Positions 16,835 to 25,212 of a stretch of 64,000 nt of DNA are shown here, piece by piece. The stretch's first letter is position 1. Every line of letters begins with the position of its first letter. The position numbers and the translations under genes are program-made. The notes beneath the pieces are model-generated. The model made no database searches, was not told the DNA's origin, and worked only from the letters and a program-made list of their open reading frames with translations. Source of the stretch: Bacillota bacterium (GTDB taxonomy: Bacteria > Bacillota > Clostridia > Lachnospirales > Lachnospiraceae); the NCBI GenBank assembly GCA_023386315.1, contig JAEWJZ010000023.1:1-64000 (forward strand). Reading direction: 5' to 3'.

Positions 16835-17955
16835 TTCATCCAATGCAGTATTTCGTCAACCGCTAACTGATAATTTCCGGTCTGGCAGTGCTGTTCCCCT
16901 CCCTCTGCCTCTGTAAACATCCTTGTGGAAAGACTTTTTGCATGTTTGATTTTATCTGACAGGCGGTAAAACTGGTCATTGGGGATATAATGGTCCTTTT
17001 CACCGGCAAGCAGCAGTACATGGCAGGTAAGCTTATCACATACATCCTGGGGCAGGGAGTGCTTTAATAATTCTCTGTAAAAATCATAAGGTGTTTTCGT
17101 TCCTGTTATGTACATTCCCTGCATCATCGCCCAATCGGCAATCAGGCTTTTTTTTCTGAGAAACCGAAGAATCAGGTTTGCTGTTTGCTTTTTCCTGTGC
17201 ATTACAAAATATCTTACCATATATTTGAGCATAGAGGGGAATATGTTAGTCATGCAGAGAAAACCATTTTCAAGAACATCAAAAGCAGCCACTGCGTTAA
17301 TTCTTGGTTCAAAAGCCGCGGCTCTGACCGCCAGATATCCGCCCCAGGAGATGCCAATCATAGTACAGGATTTTACATTATAATAATCCAGTACACAGGA
17401 AGTCGGTTTTTCCCAGTCCGCCATGAATTTCAGCCCGTTTTTTAATGTTTTTCCCTGCCCTCCGCCTTCAAACAGTATTACGGTGAAGCCATTGTTTGTA
17501 TAGTCAATGATGGCAGGAACAAATTCTTCAATAAAGGAATCGTAGCCACCGCAAATTAATAAAATACTTTTTTCATTTTCACTTTTAAAATAGAGACTAT
17601 GCATGTGTGAATTCATAAAGGGTATTTCGTGTATGGTATAGTTTAATTTCATTTGCCTGAATGCCAGATGAAAATAGTTACACGACTCTTCATACATATG
17701 ATTTTTTTGCGGGTGATCTTCATTTAAAAAAAATTCGGCTAATCTGAAGGCATAAGCTGTACGCATATACTGGGAAGTATTCCTGTAGTAATCAGCCAGA
17801 TCCGACCACACGTTATACCATGTTGTCAGGTCTTTGATGCCCCTCGTTTTTTCAATAATTTTTTCTGCATCGGCAGCTTCATCTCCATAGGCGATTATTC
17901 GGTTAATTTGAAAATCAAACTGCTGAATTCCTGTTATATTCTTTATATAAGCCAT
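16804..17955 (-). CDS. Alpha/beta hydrolase
   Basis: A 383-residue serine hydrolase. The nucleophile elbow is G-I-S-W-G-G with S203, the oxyanion region is near LLICGGYDSF (132-141), the acid is probably in LLAGEKDHYIPN, and the histidine near GGEQHC. An N-terminal helical extension of about 110 residues precedes the fold, as in FrsA/EstB-like hydrolases. There is no signal peptide. It is divergent from a TetR regulator, its likely controller. Substrate unknown. Confidence 0.85.
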   Translation of the reverse strand: MAYIKNITGIQQFDFQINRIIAYGDEAADAEKIIEKTRGIKDLTTWYNVWSDLADYYRNTSQYMRTAYAFRLAEFFLNEDHPQKNHMYEESCNYFHLAFRQMKLNYTIHEIPFMNSHMHSLYFKSENEKSILLICGGYDSFIEEFVPAIIDYTNNGFTVILFEGGGQGKTLKNGLKFMADWEKPTSCVLDYYNVKSCTMIGISWGGYLAVRAAAFEPRINAVAAFDVLENGFLCMTNIFPSMLKYMVRYFVMHRKKQTANLILRFLRKKSLIADWAMMQGMYITGTKTPYDFYRELLKHSLPQDVCDKLTCHVLLLAGEKDHYIPNDQFYRLSDKIKHAKSLSTRMFTEAEGGEQHCQTGNYQLAVDEILHWMNHTVTAFSSK

Positions 17956-17977
17956 CTTTTATTCCTCCTTTTTCTAA

Positions 17978-18059
17978 TGTGTTACAATTGACGCATATTA
18001 CGAAACTTATTATAATGATCCGGTATGGACTTTACAATGGTATTGATTATTGTGTTACA
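17978..18059 (+). promoter_or_regulatory. Promoter of the TetR gene with flanking direct repeats
   Basis: TTGACG (17988-17993), 17-bp spacer, TATAAT (18011-18016), facing the TetR gene. The 9-mer TGTGTTACA occurs on both sides, at 17978-17986 and 18051-18059. The repeats may be operator half-sites serving both divergent genes; that role is inferred. Confidence 0.6.
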
Positions 18060-18096
18060 GATTCATGGGAATCGTGACAGATTAGGGGAAAATTAT

Positions 18097-18642
18097 ATGA
18101 ATAAAATGAATTACAGAATTGCGCTGCAATCGAGAACGATGTTGATGGATGGTTTAATTAAGCTTATGGAGACATATGATTTTTCTATGATTACCGTGAC
18201 TCAGATTTGTCAGGAAGCGGGATTGTCGCGCAGAACTTTCTATCGATTATATAATACCAGGGAAGATGTTTTAGATGAATATATGAGTACGCTGGCAGAG
18301 GATTTTATTCATATGGTGGCCGACGTATCTCCTCATCACTATACTGAAGTTGCTGCGGTTTATTTTGAATTCTGGAAACAGCATGGAAATTTTTTAAATC
18401 TGCTTAAAAAGAATAAAATGCTTGAAATAATTTACCGTTTATCAGGGGAAATAGCACCGGTTATCTTTCAAAAAGTGAAGCCTGATATGAAACTCGATGA
18501 CTTGACACTTTCCTATTCGTTATCTTATAGTCTTGGAGGTTTAAATGGAATGCTGATCAGATGGGTGGAAGAGGGCATGAGGCTGTCATCGGAGCAGATA
18601 AAGTCAATTCTGGAGGGCACACTTCAAATTGCGGTGATTTAA
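18097..18642 (+). CDS. TetR/AcrR-family regulator
   Basis: A 181-residue repressor. The N-terminal helix-turn-helix (TVTQICQEAGLSRRTFYRLYNTREDVL) is typical; the C-terminal ligand domain resembles the TetR_C family found with DhaS-like regulators. ATG 18097, after TTAGGGGAA, is preferred. The upstream ATG at 18025 lies 9 nt after the -10 box, too close to be translated well. It is divergent from the alpha/beta hydrolase. Confidence 0.85.
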   Translation: MNKMNYRIALQSRTMLMDGLIKLMETYDFSMITVTQICQEAGLSRRTFYRLYNTREDVLDEYMSTLAEDFIHMVADVSPHHYTEVAAVYFEFWKQHGNFLNLLKKNKMLEIIYRLSGEIAPVIFQKVKPDMKLDDLTLSYSLSYSLGGLNGMLIRWVEEGMRLSSEQIKSILEGTLQIAVI

Positions 18643-18658
18643 TTGGCAGATAAAAGAC

Positions 18659-18687
18659 TTGATATTATCCAACGTTGGATATATAAT
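18659..18687 (+). promoter_or_regulatory. PadR promoter with embedded palindromic operator
   Basis: TTGATA (18659-18664) and TATAAT (18682-18687) are 17 bp apart. The perfect 16-bp palindrome TATCCAACGTTGGATA (18666-18681) fills the spacer exactly. The same palindrome with one base change recurs before the next gene, so this is probably the PadR operator. Confidence 0.8.
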
Positions 18688-18717
18688 TGATTTAACTTTA
18701 CTGGTGAGGTGCTTTCA

Positions 18718-19302
18718 ATGGTACAATTATTTATTCTTTTCTTTTTTAACATTAAGTCTGCACATGGCTATGAAATTCAAAGGTTTATTAGTCTGAACCG
18801 TATGTCTGAATGGAATAATATAAAATCCGGGTCGATCTACTATGCAATTAAAAAATTGGAAAAAGACGGCTACATCCGCATGATTGATAAACCGGAAGAA
18901 GGTGAAAAGAAAAAGCAGATATATGAAATAACGGAAACAGGCAGAGACGTACTTAAGAAACTGGCATATAAAGAGATGTGTAAGCCTTTGCAGGGAGCAG
19001 CATCGGAAAAATTTCTTCTATATCCCATTATTGCCAGCCTGCAAAAGGAAGAAATAATACAATGTGTCGAAAAACATATCAGTGATTTAGAAGAGCAGAA
19101 GATTCGGATTAATGATTGGAGAAAAGAGAAGGAACAAAAAGCCTGTTCAATGGAAGCTATCACATTAGATTATATGATAACAACTGTAGACAGTCAGATA
19201 GTCTGGCATAAAATGATGTTAGAAAATCTGGACAATATCATTCAGGATACAAATAAGATTGTAAAGCTGATTAAAGAAACAGATTTTATGAAATATGAAT
19301 GA
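18718..19302 (+). CDS. PadR-family transcriptional regulator
   Basis: A 194-residue regulator. The winged helix is seen at residues 1-85 (KSAHGYEIQRFI, IKSGSIYYAIKKLEKDGYIR, KKQIYEITETGRDVL), followed by a coiled-coil-forming PadR C-terminal domain. ATG 18718 is preferred over GTG 18709 because the latter is part of the Shine-Dalgarno GAGGTG. It precedes a flavodoxin-fold gene carrying the same operator, so it probably controls both. Confidence 0.87.
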   Translation: MVQLFILFFFNIKSAHGYEIQRFISLNRMSEWNNIKSGSIYYAIKKLEKDGYIRMIDKPEEGEKKKQIYEITETGRDVLKKLAYKEMCKPLQGAASEKFLLYPIIASLQKEEIIQCVEKHISDLEEQKIRINDWRKEKEQKACSMEAITLDYMITTVDSQIVWHKMMLENLDNIIQDTNKIVKLIKETDFMKYE

Positions 19303-19318
19303 TAAGTAATTAGTCATG

Positions 19319-19347
19319 CACCAAAATGATTTAAGATCGTTTTGGTG
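19319..19347 (+). terminator. Hairpin between the PadR and flavodoxin-fold genes
   Basis: CACCAAAATGA (19319-19329) pairs with TCGTTTTGGTG (19337-19347) with one wobble. It is followed by an A-run rather than a T-run, so terminator activity on this strand is doubtful. Confidence 0.4.
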
Positions 19348-19363
19348 TAAAAAAATTTAAATA

Positions 19364-19379
19364 TATCCAATGTTGGATA
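19364..19379 (+). promoter_or_regulatory. Second PadR-type operator palindrome
   Basis: The 16-bp sequence TATCCAATGTTGGATA differs at one central base from the palindrome in the PadR promoter. It ends 14 nt before the ATG of the flavoprotein gene, just upstream of its Shine-Dalgarno. Confidence 0.75.
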
Positions 19380-19393
19380 GTAAGGAGTAAAAT

Positions 19394-20200
19394 ATGAATG
19401 TTTTGGTTATTTCGGGAAGTCCGAGAAAAAAAGACAGTTACCTCATATGCATGGAGATCGGAAATGAATTAAAGAAGTATGATTCTGAAATTGACTTTGA
19501 GTATTTACAATTGAGTGAGTCTTATATTGAGGAATGTAAGGGTTGTGGTATCTGCTTTCAAAAAAGTGAATTATTATGTCCCTGCAGAGAGGATGAGATT
19601 GGAATGATAAAAGAAAAGATGAAGAAAGCAGATGCAATCATTATTTCCAGCCCCGTCTATGCCTATCAGGTTACTGGGCAGTTAAAAAAGTTTATTGATC
19701 GTTTGTCTTATCTATTTCACAGACAGGAACTATGCCAAAAACCTGTACTTATAGTGGTAACGACAGATGGCGGGGGGAGTAAACAGGTCTGCAGGTATTT
19801 GAAAATGACGGTATCCGGCTGGGCAATGGATCTGGTTGGTGATGTACAGATAATTTCACCGATGTATTTTGAAAACAGGGAACCAAAAGGGGTTTTCAAG
19901 TATAATAAACGTACTTTTGAGAAAGGACAGAAGAAAATTAGAACCTTATCAAAAAAATTATATGAAAAAATGAGTCAGCATAACAAAAAGGCAATTACAT
20001 ATTATGATATATTTCTATTTAACTGCCTGCGAAGTAAAATATATACATCAGATGCAGACCGTATGTATTGGAAAGAAAAGGGCTGGATTGATGCCCCTTA
20101 CTTTTATGATGTGGATTTAAATCTGATAAAACGTGTTTTTGGAATGATAATGAAGCGGCTCATTGATACACTTGGGAAAATAATATCTTCCGGAAGTTAG
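19394..20200 (+). CDS. Flavodoxin-fold NAD(P)H-dependent oxidoreductase
   Basis: A 268-residue member of the NADPH-dependent FMN reductase / iron-sulfur flavoprotein group. The FMN phosphate loop is at the start (VLVISGSPRKKDS). A cysteine cluster follows (CKGCGICFQKSELLCPC), then the flavodoxin core (SSPVYAYQVTGQLKKFIDRL). A basic C-terminal region of about 90 residues is extra. It may reduce quinones, nitro-compounds or drugs. It sits under a palindrome shared with the preceding PadR gene, a common pairing for detoxification. Its end overlaps the convergent AraC gene by 4 nt. Confidence 0.83.
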   Translation: MNVLVISGSPRKKDSYLICMEIGNELKKYDSEIDFEYLQLSESYIEECKGCGICFQKSELLCPCREDEIGMIKEKMKKADAIIISSPVYAYQVTGQLKKFIDRLSYLFHRQELCQKPVLIVVTTDGGGSKQVCRYLKMTVSGWAMDLVGDVQIISPMYFENREPKGVFKYNKRTFEKGQKKIRTLSKKLYEKMSQHNKKAITYYDIFLFNCLRSKIYTSDADRMYWKEKGWIDAPYFYDVDLNLIKRVFGMIMKRLIDTLGKIISSGS

Positions 20201-20949
20201 TCCTCTCCTCCCATCTCTGTATTACGAAAGTTGAGATTTCGATATTTCAATGGTGTCATGCCTGTTTTCTTATGAAAAATCTCTGTAAAATAGCTTTGAT
20301 TTGGAAAAGCTAAAACAGAGGAGATTTCTGAAGGTGTATAGTCGGAATAAATCAGCATATTCCGGGCTGTCTCGATTTTCTTATCCTGAATATACTGGCT
20401 GACTGTCATCCCGGCTTCTTTCTTAAAAAGACGGGATAAATAGGAGGGATTTAAATCTACAAGAGACGCAAGTGTCTCTATGGTGATCCGGGTATGCAGG
20501 TTGTCCAGGATGTAGTCAATGCATGCTGAAATATGCCTGGATGTAACTTTGTTTTTCCGCAGATTCTTCATACGTTTCGCATAGTCCAGGCACATGACAG
20601 GATGAAGCGCGGCAACATCCTCCGGTTTCATGCAGCCGTCAGCTTTTAGAATATAGAAATCACTGAGACCATAGGCGGTTGACAGTTCCATTCCTCCCTC
20701 CATACAATATCTGGCGACCATAGCAGCAGTAATAGCAAAATGGTATTTTATATTTTGAAGGGAATTGACAGAAAGAGTGCCAAGTCCTTTTTTGGATAAA
20801 AGAGACTCCTGGCAGAGCTCCTTTACTTTTGCGGTGTTGCCCGATTTTATTACTGAATAGAATTCCTGCTCCTGGGTATAAGGTGCCCGTACAAGATTGT
20901 TTTCTCGTCTCACAAATTCCTGAAAAGCAAGTTCCTTTTTAATATTCAT
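20197..20949 (-). CDS. AraC-family regulator
   Basis: A 250-residue regulator. The C-terminal 100 residues form the AraC DNA-binding domain (ITIETLASLVDLNPSYLSRLFKKEAG, PSEISSVLAFPNQSYFTEIFHKKTG). The N-terminal 140 residues are helical and are not a typical cupin (YSVIKSGNTAKVKELCQ, YHFAITAAMVARYC), resembling the middle region of YesN-like regulators. It is divergent from a GH5 glycosidase gene, its probable target. Confidence 0.86.
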   Translation of the reverse strand: MNIKKELAFQEFVRRENNLVRAPYTQEQEFYSVIKSGNTAKVKELCQESLLSKKGLGTLSVNSLQNIKYHFAITAAMVARYCMEGGMELSTAYGLSDFYILKADGCMKPEDVAALHPVMCLDYAKRMKNLRKNKVTSRHISACIDYILDNLHTRITIETLASLVDLNPSYLSRLFKKEAGMTVSQYIQDKKIETARNMLIYSDYTPSEISSVLAFPNQSYFTEIFHKKTGMTPLKYRNLNFRNTEMGGED

Positions 20950-21043
20950 TGTTGAGATCCTCTTTATGCGGTTATTTTCTTTTGATATTATATCATGAAA
21001 ACAATATAAAAGAAAAAAAAACGATATCCTTTGCCAGTAATAT

Positions 21044-21064
21044 CAGATAGTATAAAGCTATCTG
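21044..21064 (+). promoter_or_regulatory. Inverted repeat upstream of the GH5 gene
   Basis: CAGATAG (21044-21050) and CTATCTG (21058-21064) are separated by 7 bp and end about 20 bp before the GH5 ATG. It could be an operator or a small leader hairpin. Confidence 0.3.
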
Positions 21065-21086
21065 AAAGGAAAGGCAGTGAGGTTGT

Positions 21087-22106
21087 ATGAAACTGAAAAG
21101 AGGGCTTAATTTAGGGGGATATTTATCTCAGTGTACTCACAATATGCATCATTACAGTACATTTATCGGGAAATCGGATATTGAACAGATAGCAGCATGG
21201 GGGTTTGATCATATCCGGTTACCCATTGATTACGAGGTTTTGGAAGATAAGGATGGCAATCCTATAGAAGAAGGGTATGAACTTGTCCGTTCTGTATGTG
21301 ACTGCTGCAACGATAACAGACTGGATGTAATACTTGATCTGCATAAGGCATATGGCTACGATTTTAATGATGCCGGAAACAGGCAGAAGAATGACTTGTT
21401 TCACAATCCATATTTGCAGGACCGTTTTGTCAGCCTGTGGAACAGCATTGCGGCAGAGTTTAAAAATCGTGATAATGTCGCCTTCGAATTGCTGAATGAG
21501 GTTGTAGAAAAGGAAAATGCTTTGCTTTGGAATGAGCTGATCGACAAAACGGTATCAGCAATACGGAAAATTAATTCATATGTACCCATTATTTATGGAG
21601 GAATTCAGTGGAATAGCGCAAGCACATTAAAATTACTAAAAATACCAGAAGATAAGAATATTATCTTTACCTTTCACTTTTATGAGCCGCTTCTGTTTAC
21701 CCATCAAAAGGCGCACTGGGTCAGACAGATGGATCCCCACAAGGATATTTTTTATCCCGAGAGCATGGATTATTACCGGTCACAGTCTGTCTCACTGGGA
21801 GAGCAGGGAGAGGCTGTCTTAAATTCAACGGCTGAGACCATGGGGAAAGAATTCTTAGAGGAGATAGTAAAAGAAGCGGTTCTGGCAGCGGAGAAGGCAG
21901 GTACTCAGCTGTACTGCGGAGAATTCGGAGTGATTGACCAGGCACCGGTTTTGGATACGCTGCGGTGGTTTCGTGATGTACATGCTATATTTGAAAAATA
22001 TCAGATCGGATGTTCCATATGGACTTATAAAGAGATGGATTTTGGACTGACTGGGAAACATTATGAGGAAATCAGGGAAGATCTGATTCAATTATGGACG
22101 AAATAA
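21087..22106 (+). CDS. Glycoside hydrolase family 5 endoglucanase-like enzyme
   Basis: A 339-residue (beta/alpha)8 glycosidase. The start RGLNLGGYLS and WGFDHIRLPIDYE are typical of GH5. The acid/base is E138 (ELLNEV) and the nucleophile E279 (YCGEFGV); H86 in LDLHKAYG and Y199 in HFYEP are also conserved. There is no signal peptide, so it probably acts on small imported beta-glucosides in the cytoplasm. The neighbouring divergent AraC regulator fits induction by such sugars. Exact linkage specificity cannot be read. Confidence 0.9.
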   Translation: MKLKRGLNLGGYLSQCTHNMHHYSTFIGKSDIEQIAAWGFDHIRLPIDYEVLEDKDGNPIEEGYELVRSVCDCCNDNRLDVILDLHKAYGYDFNDAGNRQKNDLFHNPYLQDRFVSLWNSIAAEFKNRDNVAFELLNEVVEKENALLWNELIDKTVSAIRKINSYVPIIYGGIQWNSASTLKLLKIPEDKNIIFTFHFYEPLLFTHQKAHWVRQMDPHKDIFYPESMDYYRSQSVSLGEQGEAVLNSTAETMGKEFLEEIVKEAVLAAEKAGTQLYCGEFGVIDQAPVLDTLRWFRDVHAIFEKYQIGCSIWTYKEMDFGLTGKHYEEIREDLIQLWTK

Positions 22107-22132
22107 CGCAAAATTATTTCTCAATCCTGGTC

Positions 22133-22161
22133 TTGACGAATCAAAAAAAGCATGATAATAT
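22133..22161 (+). promoter_or_regulatory. Promoter of the T-box-tyrS unit
   Basis: TTGACG (22133-22138), 17-bp spacer, TAATAT (22156-22161), about 60 nt upstream of the T-box stem I. Confidence 0.7.
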
Positions 22162-22220
22162 TTGTTCAATTAAATATTTGCATTACAAAGAATTATAAAA
22201 TAATTCGGAGTATAAGAAAA

Positions 22221-22494
22221 GGCTATGAAAAGAAAGAGTAGCATTTTCAATTCCAAACAGAAAGATGCCGTTTGATGAGAGGCTCATGGATAGAAAGTGT
22301 GAATACATCTTGGAGCTGCGCACCGAACCGATTTAAGAAGTAGGCTGCGACGGAGAGCACACCGTAATCAGGTGCAAGGGTATCGCCAGGGCCGTACCCG
22401 ATGAGGTAGACAATGTGAGTTGTCTATAAACTAAAGGTGGTAACACGAGAGTAACTCTCGTCCTTTTGGAAACATGAGGACGGGAGTTTTTTTA
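22221..22494 (+). promoter_or_regulatory. T-box riboswitch, tyrosine-specific (TAC specifier)
   Basis: A tRNA-sensing leader that fills the gap before tyrS. The specifier codon is TAC at 22304-22306, in the same local context (GAA-codon, then GAGCT and GAACCG/GAACGG) as the GTA of the valS T-box in this window. The T-box sequence AAAGGTGGTAACACGAG lies at about 22433-22449 and pairs with the uncharged tRNA 3' end. The terminator stem CTCTCGTCCT (22455-22464) with AGGACGGGAG (22477-22486) is followed by seven Ts. Uncharged tRNA-Tyr would favour the antiterminator and switch tyrS on. Confidence 0.93.
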
Positions 22495-22579
22495 TTTGAT
22501 TTAACTCAGCTCTTTGTTTTCTGGATTTCTTATAGAGCATGCAAATATTAATAATAATATTACAAGGAGAGTTTGAGTT

Positions 22580-23791
22580 ATGTTAACACCAAAAGAACAG
22601 ATGCGTATGATCTGCAAAGGGGTTCACCAGTGTGTGAATGAAGAGGAGCTGCTTGTCAGACTGGAAAAATCTTATAAGCGGGAAGAACCATTGATCATTA
22701 AGTTAGGACTTGATCCTTCTGCACCGGACATTCATCTGGGGCATGCTGTAGTTTTAAGAAAGATCAGGCAGATGCAGGAGCTGGGACATCAGGCAGTTAT
22801 TATCATTGGGGACTTTACAGGAAAAATAGGGGATCCGACGGGGAAATCAAAAGGCAGAGTGGCTTTAACCAATGAGAAAGTGAAGGAAAATGCACTGACT
22901 TATTGTGAACAAATATTTAAAATACTGGACAAAGAGAAAACAATGGTAAGATTTAACAGTGAGTGGCTTTCAAAGCTGAATTTTGAAGATGTCATCAAAC
23001 TGGCTGCGACGTCAACGGTTGCGAGAATGCTGGAACGGGATGATTTTCAAAACCGTTATAAGAATGGTGTTCCTATCGGTATCCATGAATTTTTTTACCC
23101 GCTCATGCAGGCTTATGATTCTGTGGAAATAAAAGCAGATATTGAATTAGGAGGGACAGATCAGACCTTTAACATTCTGATGGCCCGCACATTACAGAAA
23201 TCAATGGGGATCGACCAGCAAATTGCTTTATTTATGCCAATTCTGGAAGGACTCGATGGTGTGGAGAAAATGAGCAAAAGCTTAGGAAACTATATCGGGG
23301 TAAGTGAGCCGGCAGAAGTTATGTTTAAGAAGGTGATGGAAGTACCGGATGATTTGATAATCAGATATTATGAGCTGGCAACAGATGAACATCCGGATGA
23401 AATTGACAGGATAAAAGCGGAATTATCAAATGGAGCCAATCCGCGGGATATTAAGTTCCAATTAGCAAAAATTATTACAGGGCTTTACCACGAGGAGGAA
23501 GAGGTGCAAAGCGCCATTTCTTACTATGATATGGCGTTCAGTAAAAAAGCAATTCCAGATGATATCCCCATATTGCTTTTGGATCTGGAGAAAGATACAG
23601 TAAATGACAGTATTCCCGGTCTGATTGAACTGGGATATATTAAAAGCAAAAGTGAATTTATCCGTCTGATAAGACAAGGTGGAATTCAGATCAATGGTGA
23701 GAAAATGAATGAAGATGAAATAAACAATGTCCTTTTTAACGGAGATGTCATGAAGATTGGCAAAAAAAGATTTGTAAAAATTAATAAGTAA
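22580..23791 (+). CDS. tyrS: Tyrosyl-tRNA synthetase
   Basis: A class I synthetase charging tRNA-Tyr. In 403 residues it shows the HIGH motif as H52-L-G-H55, KMSKS at 230-234, and a C-terminal S4-like RNA-binding domain (about 345-403: SIPGLIELGYIKSKSEF, IRQGGIQINGEKMN). This sequence type is the TyrZ-like family often found as a second TyrRS in Firmicutes. It is controlled by the upstream T-box. AAGGAGAG precedes the ATG. Confidence 0.94.
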   Translation: MLTPKEQMRMICKGVHQCVNEEELLVRLEKSYKREEPLIIKLGLDPSAPDIHLGHAVVLRKIRQMQELGHQAVIIIGDFTGKIGDPTGKSKGRVALTNEKVKENALTYCEQIFKILDKEKTMVRFNSEWLSKLNFEDVIKLAATSTVARMLERDDFQNRYKNGVPIGIHEFFYPLMQAYDSVEIKADIELGGTDQTFNILMARTLQKSMGIDQQIALFMPILEGLDGVEKMSKSLGNYIGVSEPAEVMFKKVMEVPDDLIIRYYELATDEHPDEIDRIKAELSNGANPRDIKFQLAKIITGLYHEEEEVQSAISYYDMAFSKKAIPDDIPILLLDLEKDTVNDSIPGLIELGYIKSKSEFIRLIRQGGIQINGEKMNEDEINNVLFNGDVMKIGKKRFVKINK

Positions 23792-23803
23792 TTTTATGGG
23801 CAG

Positions 23804-23833
23804 ACCTCCCGCCAGAATTCTTGCGGGAGGTTT
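23804..23833 (+). terminator. Terminator after tyrS
   Basis: ACCTCCCGC (23804-23812) pairs perfectly with GCGGGAGGT (23823-23831), with a 10-nt loop and a short T-run. Confidence 0.75.
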
Positions 23834-23844
23834 GAAAGTATAGA

Positions 23845-23873
23845 TTGACGTTGCTGAAAAAATGTGCTATCTT
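23845..23873 (+). promoter_or_regulatory. Promoter of the leader-rsgA-GNAT unit
   Basis: TTGACG (23845-23850), 17-bp spacer, TATCTT (23868-23873). It starts a leader of more than 300 nt before rsgA. Confidence 0.65.
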
Positions 23874-23936
23874 ATTTGTAATTGGAAGTGTTATTACCAA
23901 AATAACCCATTAGCGGACCTGAAAGGAGAATGTGAT

Positions 23937-23978
23937 ATGTCAGATGTATTATTTGTAAAAGAGGTAATGAATGAATAA
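23937..23978 (+). CDS. 13-codon leader peptide of the rsgA attenuator
   Basis: ATG 23937, behind GAAAGGAGAA (23921-23930), encodes MSDVLFVKEVMNE and stops at TAA 23976. It is immediately followed by alternative hairpins and a terminator. This layout matches leader peptides whose ribosome stalling controls transcription attenuation of ribosome-protection genes. Translation has not been shown. Confidence 0.55.
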   Translation: MSDVLFVKEVMNE

Positions 23979-23988
23979 CTGAATATTG

Positions 23989-24177
23989 GGCATATGACAA
24001 TTATGTTTAATATGCCGCCTGTAGACTCTTATATATCGCTTAACTCTGTTAAACACACGATAAGATGTGTTTTTTTTGTGCCTTTTTTTAGAAAGCCAAC
24101 CGCAGTGACAGCCATAAGGGCTATTACCGCGGCATTTTTATGCCCTTTTTAACCGTTGGCAATTTCGTATGCCAACG
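23989..24177 (+). promoter_or_regulatory. Multi-state transcription attenuator before rsgA
   Basis: Several mutually exclusive stems can be read. GGCATAT (23989-23995) pairs with ATATGCC (24010-24016). AAACACA (24051-24057) pairs with TGTGTTT (24066-24072) and is followed by a T-run, giving a terminator. A long interrupted stem (24100-24132) precedes TTTTT. GGCAT/ATGCC (24131-24144) followed by CTTTTT gives another terminator and shares bases with the previous stem. GTTGGC (24155-24160) can pair with GCCAAC upstream (24095-24100) or downstream (24171-24176). The element lies between a leader peptide and rsgA, so induction by ribosome-targeting stress is the likely function. Confidence 0.65.
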
Positions 24178-24201
24178 AAAAACTGGAAGAGAGGTTGCTT
24201 T

Positions 24202-25212
24202 TTGAAAGAAAGAATGAAAGGTTTTATAACCGCGGTTCACAGGGAACGTTATGAAGTAAAAGTAAATGGGGAAGATTTGTATGCCAGATTAAAAGCGGGA
24301 ATATATTTTATCGATCAATGCGAGGAAGAATTCCCGACGATTGGTGACAATGTGGAATTGGAGTATAATCCCCTGGGTGACTGTCTGATTATAAAGACAC
24401 TGGAACGGAAATCTGCATTTTCCAGGAAAGATCCGGATGTGGGAATGGGGGAGCAGATTATCGCAGCAAATTTTGATTACGTGTTTATTTTAATGTCTCT
24501 GAACTATGATTTTAATTTAAAACGGCTGGAGCGATATTTGACCGCCTCGTGGCAAAGCGGTGGGCAGCCGGTTATTGTCCTCACAAAAGCAGACATTGCA
24601 GAAGAAACGGAAGAAAAACTGGAACTTGTAAAACAGATTGCAATGGGTACGGATATCTGCATGGTCAGTGCAGTGACAGGTGAAGGCATGGAGCAGCTAA
24701 AGCCCTATCTGGAGCCTGATAAGACTACTGTATTCCTGGGATCATCTGGAGTGGGAAAGTCCACATTCACCAATTATCTGCTGGGAAGAGAGCTTATGAA
24801 AACTGGAGAAATCAGAGAAGATGATTCAAAAGGACATCATACAACTACCCACCGTCAGCTATTTGTATTGGATAATGGGTCCAGGATTATTGATACACCG
24901 GGGATGCGGGAATTGGGAATGTGGATTGTGGACGATGGGATGGATTTCAGCTTTTCTGACATCAATGATTTAATAATGCAGTGCAGATTCAGTAACTGTA
25001 CCCATAACGGAGAACCGGGGTGTGCAGTAGCTCAGGCAATGGAAGATGGTACATTGACAGAGAAAAGATGGAAAAACTACCGGAAAATCCAAAAGGAGTC
25101 TAAGTTTCAGGCGGCAAAAGAAAGCAGGCAGCAGGCTGTTGTAAGAAAGAAGAGTAACAAGAAAAAGCAGGGGCATTTTTCAAAAATGAATGAAACAGGG
25201 GGAGAATGGTAA
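24202..25212 (+). CDS. rsgA: Ribosome small subunit-dependent GTPase RsgA (paralogue type)
   Basis: A circularly permuted GTPase acting in late 30S maturation and ribosome recycling. In 336 residues: an OB fold at about 1-68, G4 TKAD (128-131), G5 near SAV (156), P-loop GSSGVGKS (180-187), DTPG (231-234), and a zinc site C261, C266, H268, C274. The C-terminus is long and lysine-rich (KESRQQAVVRKKSNKKKQG). TTG 24202 is chosen since GAGAGG ends 7 nt before it; ATG 24169 or 24214 are alternatives. Control by a leader-peptide attenuator is unusual for the housekeeping gene and suggests a stress-inducible copy. The next gene starts directly after its stop. Confidence 0.85.
   Translation: MKERMKGFITAVHRERYEVKVNGEDLYARLKAGIYFIDQCEEEFPTIGDNVELEYNPLGDCLIIKTLERKSAFSRKDPDVGMGEQIIAANFDYVFILMSLNYDFNLKRLERYLTASWQSGGQPVIVLTKADIAEETEEKLELVKQIAMGTDICMVSAVTGEGMEQLKPYLEPDKTTVFLGSSGVGKSTFTNYLLGRELMKTGEIREDDSKGHHTTTHRQLFVLDNGSRIIDTPGMRELGMWIVDDGMDFSFSDINDLIMQCRFSNCTHNGEPGCAVAQAMEDGTLTEKRWKNYRKIQKESKFQAAKESRQQAVVRKKSNKKKQGHFSKMNETGGEW

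Noticed and set aside
17108..17445. Plus-strand frames inside the alpha/beta hydrolase gene
   Set aside because: They are antisense to a gene with an intact catalytic motif and show no domain or ribosome site.
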